Assembly (NCBI GenBank): GCA_012839235.1
Contig: DUNS01000108.1
Span: 1 to 32,226, forward strand
Reading direction: 5' to 3'
Source of the DNA: Clostridiales bacterium
Lineage (GTDB): Bacteria > Bacillota > Clostridia > Lachnospirales > Lachnospiraceae
DNA: 32,226 nt
Part shown: in pieces, positions 9,804-19,700 of the stretch
Numbering within the stretch: position 1 is the first letter of the stretch
How the letters are laid out: the number at the start of each line of letters is the position of its first letter
Notes under the pieces: generated by a model
What the model saw: the letters and a program-made list of their open reading frames with translations, nothing else
The model's database searches: none
What the model was told of the DNA's origin: nothing
Translations under genes and position numbers: made by a program

Positions 9804-10082
9804 TTAGTTCTTCCTTTTTTCTTTAATAAAGTCTTCCATCATATCCAAAAATCTTATTTGCTCTTCATCCTGATAACCAAGAAAATACACCTTATCAATT
9901 TGCTCACGGTTAAATAAGAATATCTTATTTGCTCCTATATATCCTTCAGGATACAAGATTCCTGCATAATCCCATAGAGTCCCTTCCTCTGAAACCTCTC
10001 TCTGACATAGGCCCATAATCATCACCTTTTTTGTACTATCCTCTAACAATACTACTGATCCGATTGGTAATAATTTATCCAT
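9804..10082 (-). CDS. DUF4176-like small protein (copy 1)
   Basis: LLPIGSVVLLEDSTKKVMIMGLCQREV...WDYAGILYPEGYIG...FLFNREQIDKVYFLGYQDEEQ. Confidence 0.75.
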   Translation of the reverse strand: MDKLLPIGSVVLLEDSTKKVMIMGLCQREVSEEGTLWDYAGILYPEGYIGANKIFLFNREQIDKVYFLGYQDEEQIRFLDMMEDFIKEKRKN

Positions 10083-10097
10083 CTGCTTTTACCCCTT

Positions 10098-10556
10098 TCA
10101 ATTTAATATACCTATAGCTATTATAACTAGTGCGGTTATTGTTAATATAATCGTAATGCCAAGAATGCTATTGTCAACCCTGCGACTGAATTTTTCATTC
10201 TTCATTTTGATGCTGGGTATTTCTACTTGAACTATACCAGAGTAAAATACGTGCCCAAAATTAATAGCCCTTCTTCCAATAACATCACTACAATATGAAA
10301 TATCAATCAAGCTGTCAATAGGCATCTTTTCAATACCCTTTTTGTCTGTATTATAGTCAGTGCGACATCTAACCAATTCACCTCTATATTCAAATTCCAC
10401 AATTGGTTTGAATCTATTGCCATGGACTTCATGTTGTACAACCTTTGCTTTAACCTTATGCCAAGTCTGGGGTTTTTTAGATGAATGATATAAAATGCCC
10501 CAAACTGACCAGCCGATTATTGCAAGAAATAACATCATTGCCCCAGTAAGTTCCAT
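10098..10556 (-). CDS. Small membrane protein, DUF3592-like
   Basis: N-terminal TM, central KAKVVQHEVHGNRFKPIVEFEYRGELVRCRTDY...GRRAINFG segment resembling DUF3592, C-terminal TM. Confidence 0.5.
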   Translation of the reverse strand: MELTGAMMLFLAIIGWSVWGILYHSSKKPQTWHKVKAKVVQHEVHGNRFKPIVEFEYRGELVRCRTDYNTDKKGIEKMPIDSLIDISYCSDVIGRRAINFGHVFYSGIVQVEIPSIKMKNEKFSRRVDNSILGITIILTITALVIIAIGILN

Positions 10557-10568
10557 CTACTAGTCCTC

Positions 10569-12173
10569 CTATCCAAACAAGTTACTCCATCCCTTTGATA
10601 TATAATCAAAAGTTGCCTCGGCCCCCTTTTGTACAGCATTAACAGCTTTACCTGCCACATCTGTAACAGTATCTACCATGCCACCGATATCTGCTTCAAA
10701 GCCTATTTCTACTCCTAATCCAAGCGAAGCACCTAACTCACATTTTATCTTTCCATCTGAGTAACCAAAATCAGCGGTTGCACCGACACCAAATTTAACG
10801 CTACCACTGACCCCCACTTCTCCTCCAAGGATATTAGCTCCAACCTCAGCTTCAGCTTCAAATAGCACTGCTTCAGCACCTAGGTTAGCAGTGGCTTCTA
10901 GTTTACCGTTAACTATTCCTAGTCCAACACCTGCTGTAGCTTCAGCTGCTAGTACCTTTACATCACCCTTGCCATAAACACCCAGCATATCACTTCCGAT
11001 TTGACCTTCTAATTCTCCTTCGAAAGCACTGACACTGGCCTTGGCCTTGGCACTTACTCCAGGGCTTAAGTAGGTTTTACCATCCTTATCCATAGCATAA
11101 AGACCACCACTTAAGCTACCTTCTATCTCCGCATTTAACACCTTTGCATTAACCGAGCTATTTGTATATTTACCTTCAGATGTTTTTTCATAATCCAGTA
11201 CACTATATGATTTTGTTCCTTTTATTTCTTTTTCAATTAAGGTTGCTTTCTTCTCAGCAACAATATCCTTATCCTTACCATCTATTACTTCTCCAGTGGC
11301 TAGATCACGTATCTTACTTTTTGGATCGGTTTCTTTTAATAAATTATTTTTTTTGAGTTTATCCTTAAGATTATCATTAAAATCTTTAAACTCATACCCT
11401 GCTTTTAAACTGTCTTCGGTTTTATTAGTAATCTTCCCCACATATAAGGTGTTTCCTGCTTTATCATTATTGTATTTTAATAGATATTTGGCAGTTTCTC
11501 TTTCTCTTTTTGATTCAGTAAAATCTTTTCCTAATAGACTCCATGTATCATCAACCCTATGCAGTTGCAAGAGTGATGTTGATTCCTTATAATCCCTATT
11601 ACTAGATGTCGGTCCCCATGACCCACCTCCACCGCCTCCAGAAGCTCCTATAAAATTAGATGTCGATCCCCATGAGCCACCTCCACCAGCTCCAAATCCT
11701 CCTCCGGAAATTGCCCATAAAGGTATTGAAACTATTCCATATCTTCCAATAAAATCCTTTGTTTTAATCTTAAAAGATCCAATTATTTTATCAATAATTT
11801 TAGTCTTTTCTGATGGACTAAGATCATCAAGAAAGGCATTGGCATTATTAGTTGCTTCCTTACCTGTGGATGGCAATAATGATAATAAGGTTTTCACCTG
11901 TGCATCGGTTAACTTACGTTCATTCTGCTCATATAATCTTACATACAAGTCAATGGCTTTTGTTAGATTATTGGTCCTGGTTATTATATCTGAAAGCATA
12001 GAATTAATTGAACTGAAGCTACCTGATATACCATTTCTTCTAAGGACAGGAGAATACAAGCTATTCTTAACTGACAAAGCTCCCGATTTAACTTGATTTA
12101 ATACTGGCATAGTGGTAGATATGGATTGATTTGTTGATCGTACATTATCTAGCATTATTTTAATTTTACCCAT
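10569..12173 (-). CDS. Putative T7SS substrate/effector: helical N-terminus, Gly-rich linker, Gly/Ala-rich repetitive C-terminal domain
   Basis: Helical N-terminus, linker GGGFGAGGGGSWGSTS...SGGGGGGSWGPTSS, then ~150 aa of alternating small/hydrophobic residues and a C-terminal amphipathic tail. Directly follows a WXG-like gene and precedes DUF3592/DUF4176-like genes. Confidence 0.6.
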   Translation of the reverse strand: MGKIKIMLDNVRSTNQSISTTMPVLNQVKSGALSVKNSLYSPVLRRNGISGSFSSINSMLSDIITRTNNLTKAIDLYVRLYEQNERKLTDAQVKTLLSLLPSTGKEATNNANAFLDDLSPSEKTKIIDKIIGSFKIKTKDFIGRYGIVSIPLWAISGGGFGAGGGGSWGSTSNFIGASGGGGGGSWGPTSSNRDYKESTSLLQLHRVDDTWSLLGKDFTESKRERETAKYLLKYNNDKAGNTLYVGKITNKTEDSLKAGYEFKDFNDNLKDKLKKNNLLKETDPKSKIRDLATGEVIDGKDKDIVAEKKATLIEKEIKGTKSYSVLDYEKTSEGKYTNSSVNAKVLNAEIEGSLSGGLYAMDKDGKTYLSPGVSAKAKASVSAFEGELEGQIGSDMLGVYGKGDVKVLAAEATAGVGLGIVNGKLEATANLGAEAVLFEAEAEVGANILGGEVGVSGSVKFGVGATADFGYSDGKIKCELGASLGLGVEIGFEADIGGMVDTVTDVAGKAVNAVQKGAEATFDYISKGWSNLFG

Positions 12174-12184
12174 ATGACTACCCC

Positions 12185-12640
12185 CTATCTTAAGAAATTA
12201 CCAAATAATTTTTCTAGTATACTTTGAGAACTTTGCTTAGCTGCAGCTGCTTGCCTAGCTGCTTCTGCTTGCATGGCTGCTTCTCTTTGCCTAGCCTCTT
12301 CCCTAGCGGCGGCTTCCCTGGCGGCCGCTTGCCTGGCCTCTTCCCTTCGCCTAGCCGCTTCTCTTTCTGCCGCAATTCTTGCAGCCTCTTCCTCCCTATG
12401 TATATCTTGTGCTGCAGACCTTATACTACTATTTAAGCCTTCTAACATACTGGCAACCTGAAGTAATTTTTTATCAATATCTCCAATTGCTTGATTAATG
12501 TATTTGAGCTCTTTGGATTGCCAATACATATTAAGCAAATCCCTGTCATTTATGAGCTTACTACGTATATTTCTCAGTTGTGTTGCATATTCATTAAGTC
12601 TAGCTGCTTGTGAATATGTCTGACTTACATTAATTGCCAT
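12185..12640 (-). CDS. WXG-like helical protein with Ala/Arg/Glu-rich coiled-coil extension
   Basis: Helical hairpin with MYWQSKE turn near the middle; C-terminal AARIAAEREAARRREEARQAAAREAAAREEARQREAAMQAEAARQAAAAK. Confidence 0.6.
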   Translation of the reverse strand: MAINVSQTYSQAARLNEYATQLRNIRSKLINDRDLLNMYWQSKELKYINQAIGDIDKKLLQVASMLEGLNSSIRSAAQDIHREEEAARIAAEREAARRREEARQAAAREAAAREEARQREAAMQAEAARQAAAAKQSSQSILEKLFGNFLR

Positions 12641-12688
12641 GGCAACCTCCGTCTGCCACCAAAGTTATGGCTGTATTAATAGAATACT

Positions 12689-13327
12689 TTAACATTTTCC
12701 TTCTTTACTCTGAATCCTTTGAATAAAGGATGGATCATATTTTGCTAATAATTCTTTATTCCTTGTATACTTAATTGTAGTAGTTGATGAATGAACCTGT
12801 CTTTCTAAAATGTCCCCGAAATTTAACACATCATAGTATAGGGTAAATAGTGCTACTATAATAAAATATTCATTTGATATAAGATAAAGCATGTAGTTAT
12901 CTTTAAAATCAATAACATTTTTATCTTTCTTAACAGTAGCTATGAGGTTGTCATCTAAGTAGATACATAAGTATAGACCTTTGCTTCCCATTCCAACCTC
13001 ATAAGATTGATACCTTATACCCTGATACTCCATTTCAGAGTAAGCATATCCCTTAAAAAATCTACCCTTAGTACGTCCTACTATATATCCAACACGATTT
13101 TCTTCTTTTAGTATATGAAAGCTTAATCTGTTTTCCAGTTTCCTACCATAGCTTGTATCCGAAGGGTTATAATATAACCTTATAAGCTCATCTGCTTCTG
13201 TATGTAATAATATTTGGAACTGTCCCCGTTCAAATGGTGACTGGGCAAGGGCTAGGTTGTTATCGCCTACCCTAAAAACCCATTCCATATCCCTAGTGTT
13301 TTTCCTTTGACTTAATTCAACAATCAC
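12689..13327 (-). CDS. Conserved-looking protein of unknown function
   Basis: Long ORF in the operon; start overlaps the stop of the upstream gene (ATGA). No motif recognised. Confidence 0.6.
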   Translation of the reverse strand: MIVELSQRKNTRDMEWVFRVGDNNLALAQSPFERGQFQILLHTEADELIRLYYNPSDTSYGRKLENRLSFHILKEENRVGYIVGRTKGRFFKGYAYSEMEYQGIRYQSYEVGMGSKGLYLCIYLDDNLIATVKKDKNVIDFKDNYMLYLISNEYFIIVALFTLYYDVLNFGDILERQVHSSTTTIKYTRNKELLAKYDPSFIQRIQSKEGKC

Positions 13328-15609
13328 TCCATCTCACCTCTAACTGTAACAGAACAATATACATTATATTTACCATCATTAGTTGATACTGTAATAATCG
13401 TGGATCCAGGGGAAATAGCCCTTAATTCTCCATAACTATCTACCTGCACTATGGAATTATTCCCTGATACTGCCCTTAGATCTTCTCTCTCATAACCTGG
13501 AGGAAGGGAGGTGATTTCCACTGTAATACGGGTGTCCATATCCATATATATTACATAATCCTTTATGGCCAAGGATCCTAATGCATCAGAATTTTTCTCA
13601 TATTCCTTAATATCAACTGCTTCAACCTTTTCCCATACAACCCAGCTATTGGAGTAGAAGGGAATATGCTTTGACTTAAGGAGTCCGCCACTCTTGGCAT
13701 ATATTTTCCAACTGAACTTGATTCCAACCTTATTGGCTAAGGTATTATCAGTACCTATGGATATTGTTACTATGGGAATATACATGCCGACATCGGCTTT
13801 ATAATATATCCTTTGTGTTTCTACAATCTTATTGTCTGAGGTTTCTTCCTTTACTTCTCCCACCATCTTAGCTTCGGCTTCAATTAGAACTCCAGTTTTT
13901 AATTGTACGTCAACAATCTTGACACCAAGTGCCTTAAGAGTTGCTTTTATTGAAGGACCTACTTCTAATTTGGCCCCAATGCTACCGTCAATAGTTTGTG
14001 TTTGTTTTGAGGTCTTTTTAGTATTACCTTCACTATATTCAGTAATAGAATTATTAGATATCACTGCCTTAACCTTTAATTCACCGTTGAAGTCAGCATA
14101 TAAGATAATATCAACATCAACAGTAATTCCAGTTGCTAAGGGAATTGGTAGGGTAGATATCTTGAGTTCCTCTTTTAAGTATCCTTTAACTGATAGTGTT
14201 GATTCAACATCAAAATTACTTTCAGTAATAAGATACTTTATTCCATAGGGTACACCAAATGCTTTCTTTGTTTTACATTCAACATCTACATAGAAATTCT
14301 TAATAGATAAGGTACCGGTTATTTCATAGCCGCCTTTAAATTTATTTACAGCTGTTAACCTTTTTTCAAAGCCATCCTCATTCAACTCAAATTCATGACC
14401 ATCCGGTACTTTGTCAATAATATATCCTGTTTTTTCAAAGAATTTCCCCAAGTCCTCCTGGGGAGATGCACTACCGGGGCCAGGAATTATTCCACTGATA
14501 TCTGCTGACACATTTCCCATGGCAGTGTCAAATTCAGGAGTAAGATTAAATGTGCCCTTAGTGAAATTTACCTTAAAGGATAAATCCATTCCTTTTTTAC
14601 TAATATTTTGTGGCAAAGAACTTCTGTCTCCACTGTATCTAAACATGTTTTTATCATATACATTATAGGATGTTGGTAGTAAGCCCTTATCATGGCTAAC
14701 AGAATAGGTAGATATATCATTACTTACTAGCTCTACCCCTTCCCCTAATATCATATGGTCCGTATCAGGAAGGGCATGGGCTGCAAATTCAAGTTCATTA
14801 TATATATCACCGATTTCCGGTTCAATAACCTTTACAACAGCTCTATCACCCTCATAAGTAATTGATTCAACCTTATATGCTACACCAAAAGGATCTTCAG
14901 CAGTTGCAGGTGATACAAACACATCACCAGCCTTCAAACTATCAGCATACCTAGCTGACATTTCAACTGAGTCATTAGTTATCACTGTAATATCATTGGA
15001 AGTTAGCTCTGTATAATTTATAATATCTTCATTAATCTCAATATTTTCGTATTCAACAAACTCTTTGTTAAGGTATGTATCAGTTGTCCATTCAGAAACT
15101 GACACACTTTCACCCATTGTAACTGTCTCATTAAGATATCTTGGCTCTATAGAATCAATAAAACCATTTTCAAGGGCATATAGAAGAAGGTCTTCTTCCT
15201 CAGCTTCACCCTGCTGCCCAGTGTCTATTCCTGTAGCTAATATAGAGGTTTTAATCATAAAATCTCTTGTTGCTGGTTCATCTGGTTTTATTTCCTTATC
15301 TTCAAATTTAAATACATTCCATTCATAACATGATTGAACATAGTGATAAATATCATTTTCCCTATTAACATCTTCAAAATATGGTTCATCATTTTGAAAA
15401 TCATCCATACCCAGACTACGGGCTAATACTTCAATCCATTCACCCCTAGTAATCTCGGACTTATCATTATCCAATGAAGTAGAATCGGAAGCCTTATCTT
15501 TCCCATTATAATAAACAAGTACAACCGTGCCTGATATAATAATTAGAATTAACAAACTTATTAAAATTGTTAGTAGCTTTCTTTTATTACCCATAACTTT
15601 CTCTCCCAT
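13324..15609 (-). CDS. Membrane-anchored surface protein with N-terminal SLH-like repeats and C-terminal BIG2-like domain
   Basis: N-terminal TM (KLLTILISLLILIIISGTVVLVYY); SLH-like ITRGEWIEVLARSLGM...PYFEDVNRENDIYHYVQSCYEWNVF...IKPDEPATRDFMIKTSILATG; C-terminal ITVEITSLPPGYEREDLRAVSGNNSIVQVDSYGELRAISPGSTIITVSTNDGKY. Confidence 0.7.
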   Translation of the reverse strand: MGEKVMGNKRKLLTILISLLILIIISGTVVLVYYNGKDKASDSTSLDNDKSEITRGEWIEVLARSLGMDDFQNDEPYFEDVNRENDIYHYVQSCYEWNVFKFEDKEIKPDEPATRDFMIKTSILATGIDTGQQGEAEEEDLLLYALENGFIDSIEPRYLNETVTMGESVSVSEWTTDTYLNKEFVEYENIEINEDIINYTELTSNDITVITNDSVEMSARYADSLKAGDVFVSPATAEDPFGVAYKVESITYEGDRAVVKVIEPEIGDIYNELEFAAHALPDTDHMILGEGVELVSNDISTYSVSHDKGLLPTSYNVYDKNMFRYSGDRSSLPQNISKKGMDLSFKVNFTKGTFNLTPEFDTAMGNVSADISGIIPGPGSASPQEDLGKFFEKTGYIIDKVPDGHEFELNEDGFEKRLTAVNKFKGGYEITGTLSIKNFYVDVECKTKKAFGVPYGIKYLITESNFDVESTLSVKGYLKEELKISTLPIPLATGITVDVDIILYADFNGELKVKAVISNNSITEYSEGNTKKTSKQTQTIDGSIGAKLEVGPSIKATLKALGVKIVDVQLKTGVLIEAEAKMVGEVKEETSDNKIVETQRIYYKADVGMYIPIVTISIGTDNTLANKVGIKFSWKIYAKSGGLLKSKHIPFYSNSWVVWEKVEAVDIKEYEKNSDALGSLAIKDYVIYMDMDTRITVEITSLPPGYEREDLRAVSGNNSIVQVDSYGELRAISPGSTIITVSTNDGKYNVYCSVTVRGEME

Positions 15610-15654
15610 CCAATAGACTTTTAATTATGCCCTCTACTTCAGTAGATATATTTT

Positions 15655-15689
15655 CTGCTATGCGATAGAATATTGCTACCGCATAGCAG
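15655..15689 (-). other. Strong stem-loop immediately after the second WXG100 gene
   Basis: CTGCTATGCG (15655-15664) versus CGCATAGCAG (15680-15689), extendable by 4 bp with one G-U to a 14-bp stem and 7-nt loop. No convincing U-tract on the minus strand. Confidence 0.7.
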
Positions 15690-15699
15690 ATATTTTTTC

Positions 15700-16002
15700 T
15701 TAGTTAAATGCACTTGCATTGGAGTTTATAGCTGTCTCTGTTGAGTTATAATTTGTTACTGTATTGTCTAAGAATTTTGCATAGGAATCAATAATTTCCT
15801 TATACTCTGCAAACTTAGTTGATAGTGAATTGAATCTTTCTCTAATTGTATTGGATGCATCACTCTGCCAAGAAGCTGCTAAGCCATTCATCTCATTCTT
15901 TATCTCCATCAAACGGGCATCCAGATTTGTGTTTAAATTTCTAATGGTATTTGCGGTACTTGATACTTCATTAAGTGATATTTTAATTCCTTCAATTGCC
16001 AT
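15700..16002 (-). CDS. WXG100 family protein (EsxA-like)
   Basis: 100 aa, GLAASWQSDASNTIRERF turn in the centre of a helical hairpin. Confidence 0.85.
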   Translation of the reverse strand: MAIEGIKISLNEVSSTANTIRNLNTNLDARLMEIKNEMNGLAASWQSDASNTIRERFNSLSTKFAEYKEIIDSYAKFLDNTVTNYNSTETAINSNASAFN

Positions 16003-16016
16003 CCTATTATCCTCCT

Positions 16017-16319
16017 TTAATTAGTTAGTCTCTTGGCACCTGCTACTATCTCATCCTGAGTAGTGCGATATGCCACAGCAGATTTTTTCAAAAACTCTGA
16101 ATACTCTTTCATTAAAGCTACCATCTTCTGAAAATCATCTTCAAACCCTTTAATCTGATTTGTGAAAGCAATGTTATCTTTTCCTTGCCATGCAGTGGCC
16201 ATTGCGTCAACCTCGCTATAAAGCTGTTTGTAAATACTCTCGTAATCAGCTGCTTGTGCATCCATCTTACTGGCAGCACTTTCAAGTTTTGCTGGATCAA
16301 CAATAATTGTTCTGGACAT
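16017..16319 (-). CDS. WXG100 family protein (EsxA-like)
   Basis: 100 aa, central MATAWQGKDNIAFTNQ, AAGG-AGGAAA RBS upstream. Confidence 0.9.
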   Translation of the reverse strand: MSRTIIVDPAKLESAASKMDAQAADYESIYKQLYSEVDAMATAWQGKDNIAFTNQIKGFEDDFQKMVALMKEYSEFLKKSAVAYRTTQDEIVAGAKRLTN

Positions 16320-16481
16320 GTAAATTTCCTCCTTTAATATAATCTTTATTTGTTTAAATTAATTAACTTTATTAATGTTGGCTACCTGTTGTCTTGTTGA
16401 GTTTATTATAACTGTATATAATAATCCTGGGTTAAAACCTGACGAAATGCATACTTAAGATGACAAATGAATTTTTTTCTC

Positions 16482-16733
16482 CTAAATAAGCATAAATTTC
16501 TTGCCATTATATATATCAATCTCATCAATGGACATATTATTGCTGTAAACTTTACCGGTTTTTCTATCACAAAGAACAGCATCTTCTGTGGGACAATAAA
16601 AATTTCTATCAGTTTCTGATATCATGTCGGACATGGTCCTAACTACTTCTGATATCTTCACTCCTTCAGGAAGATACAAGTCATATGATTTTCCAATGGC
16701 TGGTATCATTATTTCTACAAGCACCTTCTTCAT
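16482..16733 (-). CDS. esaB: YukD/EsaB ubiquitin-like T7SS protein
   Basis: 83 aa: MKKVLVEIMIPAIGKSYDLYLPEGVKISEVVRTMSDMI...NGKKFMLI; overlaps the essC stop by ATGA. Confidence 0.8.
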   Translation of the reverse strand: MKKVLVEIMIPAIGKSYDLYLPEGVKISEVVRTMSDMISETDRNFYCPTEDAVLCDRKTGKVYSNNMSIDEIDIYNGKKFMLI

Positions 16734-19700
16734 ACAAGTTCATCCTCCCTCTCTTCAACTGATACTACTTTAACCAGGTTATATCTACCCTTTTGAACTA
16801 CAATAGCATATGCAGGCCCAATAGGCTGGTATAACTCCTTCGTGACCCTATTAACACTAATCTGCATTCTCTCAGTAAATCCATCACCAATCCATATTCC
16901 ATTACCACTGGTGCAGTGCTTTCTATACCAAGGTTCATGGGTCATGGTTGCATACCTTGAGGATGAGGATGATAGTATAATATGGATATTAAAGTCTGCC
17001 TCTGATTTTTCTAAAATTAGCTTCAGTTTATCCTTACGGTCATCCGATAGCCTTGAAAATAAGGTATCAATAGAGGGTATTATGTAGAGGATCTTGTAAA
17101 AATCCATATCCTCAGTTATTTTACCAGCTGAAGCCTTATAGCTGTTGTGTCTATATACTACCAAATCAAACCACTTTGCTATGTAATCCTCTAGGTCATC
17201 ATAGTGATAGTCATATTCCATAGTCCTTTCTCGATTGAAACTTTCCTCAATATCAAGGACAACAATCTTTGTTTCAATATCTCGGGTAGCAAGCTCTGCC
17301 ATGGCCTGTAGAACATCGGATTGGTCTTCATCCTGAGAAATAAAAGGTATAATACAGTTTTTAGCTAAGTTTATAGTAATGGTCTTCATACTGCTTTTAT
17401 CTATACCAACAGGTAATCTATCTATCCTAATTTTATCCTCTGCAAATAATTCAGGTGAGACAAAGTCCGGTAACACTGGGACTTTTTCAGCTTTAATTTC
17501 ATAAACCTTCTGCAAATCGCCACAGAGTTTTACAATTAACTCATTGCTTTGACTGGTATTATCTGAAATACAAGCTGTTTGGAACTCATAAGCCCTATCA
17601 TATTTAACTAGTCCTCTACCCTTACACTGAGATGGGACTACGCCCTCTGTATTACCAAGGATACCAACATATTCTGATTTATCATTTAATTGCAGGGTTA
17701 AAATCTGCTTAAAGTTCTGTAACATACGATAACGAACCGCATTGGTATTAGAAGCTGTAATCATAAAGTAAATACCATACTTTGTCCCGTCCCTAGTTAG
17801 AACCGATAGACTATCTTCATAATCACTGTAGATTTCAGAAAAGGATGAATAGTTGTTTATAATTACAAGTATATTTGCTATTGCTTTTTTAGAATTTTTA
17901 CAGTATTCCTCATAACTTCCACCATAGTCTACAAATAACTTTTTACGCTCTGCCAATTTGCCTTCCAACATCTTTAATAGGTTTTTAACCTTCTCTTCTT
18001 CGCTGGCTACAATTATATCTCCAACCTGAGGTGCCCTAGAGAATATGGTTAATGTTTCAGATCCAAAATCAAGTGCATATATATTAAGATGCTCTGGGCT
18101 ATGTTGGCCTATTAACCCATATATCATGGTTGTTATAAAATCTGATTTTCCGCTACCGGTTGAACCATAAAGCAATACATTGCCATCTCTTGATATTGGT
18201 AAGGTTAATAGATCTTGCTTTTGGTTATATGGATCGTCATATTCTCCTACTACTGGATTGAGGACATAATCCATAAAGCTGTAGCCATATTTTTCTTTTA
18301 GTTTCTCTAAGTATATTATCTTAGGTATTGCTTCTAGCCATAAGGTTCTTGTCCTTACACCTTCTTCAGCTGCTATTTCACAAAGATATCGCAGTATTTC
18401 TACGTTTTGCTTAGACCTACTCTTGGAATCAATGGCCTTACTTAGCTTCTTTTGCTTTACTACTCGTCCAATATCATCAATCATTGAAATTGTACAATCC
18501 TTATCTTGCTCTTCAATCTTCTCAGGTATATATGGTGCACCACACCATGCAGACTGACCTAATTCAAATATTTCATTAAAGCCTACTTGTAAATAATATC
18601 TACCAGTTATGGATAAGGCTGCTGCATCAGGTCTCTTAATCATATCAATACTGTCTGCTGTTTCTTGTACCTTTAGGCAAACTCTAAAACGCGAATTACT
18701 CCATATCTGGTCATCCACTACACCAGAGGGTTTTTGAGTTGCTAAAATCAAGTGTACACCGAGACTACGACCAATTCGGGCAGCACTGATTAATTGTTGC
18801 ATAAACTCCGGCTGCTGTGCCTTTAATTCTGCAAACTCGTCAGAAATTATAAACAAATGAGGTAGTGGCTCCTTTACAACTCCTGTTCGATAGAGTTTTT
18901 GATACAAATATATATCCATTGTTCCTTCATTTGCTATCCTTCTTGCTTCATTAAATATGGCTTGTCTTCTCCTAAGCTCACTTTGAATTGATAATAGGGA
19001 CCGCTGTATAGAAGCTCCATCAAGATTTGTGATGGTTCCGGCAAGATGAGGAAGTCGATATCTTTCATTTTCAAATGCCCCTGTAAGTCCTCCACCCTTG
19101 TAATCAATTAGAATAAACGCTACCTCATTAGGATGATAATTAACTGCCAGTGACATTATATAGGTAATAATAAATTCACTCTTTCCAGAGCCAGTCATTC
19201 CTGCTATTAATCCGTGAGGGCCATGGAATTTCTCATGGAGGTCAAGATAGGATATACCACCGTTATCATCTACACCTATAGGGGTCTGCAATGATATAGT
19301 GGGCTCATTATCCCGCCATCTGGTTAAGGAGTTCAAATGTTCTACCTGATTTACACCAAACATATCAAGAAAGGTTAGCATCTTTGGCATAACAAAGGAT
19401 TGGCTTTCTAGATTTAGCTTTATAGTCCCTAACTTTTCAGAGTATTCATCAAAGTCCACTTCACTGCTATACTCAGGATTAAACTCTAATACTTTACCTT
19501 CTAGATCATATTTATCATAGATTTTAGCCCTATCCTGAGAAAAATCTATTACAGTTGAACATTCCTTAGGTAGATGATTTATCTCATCATAAAGTGCTAT
19601 TATACTAAATCCTATATTATCGTCATAATTTAAAAGGTTTTGGATAAAGGTGCATTTACTTGCCAGCTCTTTATCTGCTGATATAATCACATAATGGGGT

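Noticed and set aside
12224-12461. Two overlapping plus-strand ORFs
   Set aside because: Antisense of the Ala/Arg/Glu-rich repeat region; composition artefact without RBS support.
13832-14248. Plus-strand 138-aa ORF
   Set aside because: Antisense to the SLH/BIG2 gene, no recognisable features.
16118-16303. Minus-strand 61-aa ORF in another frame
   Set aside because: Overlaps the clear WXG100 gene in an alternative frame.
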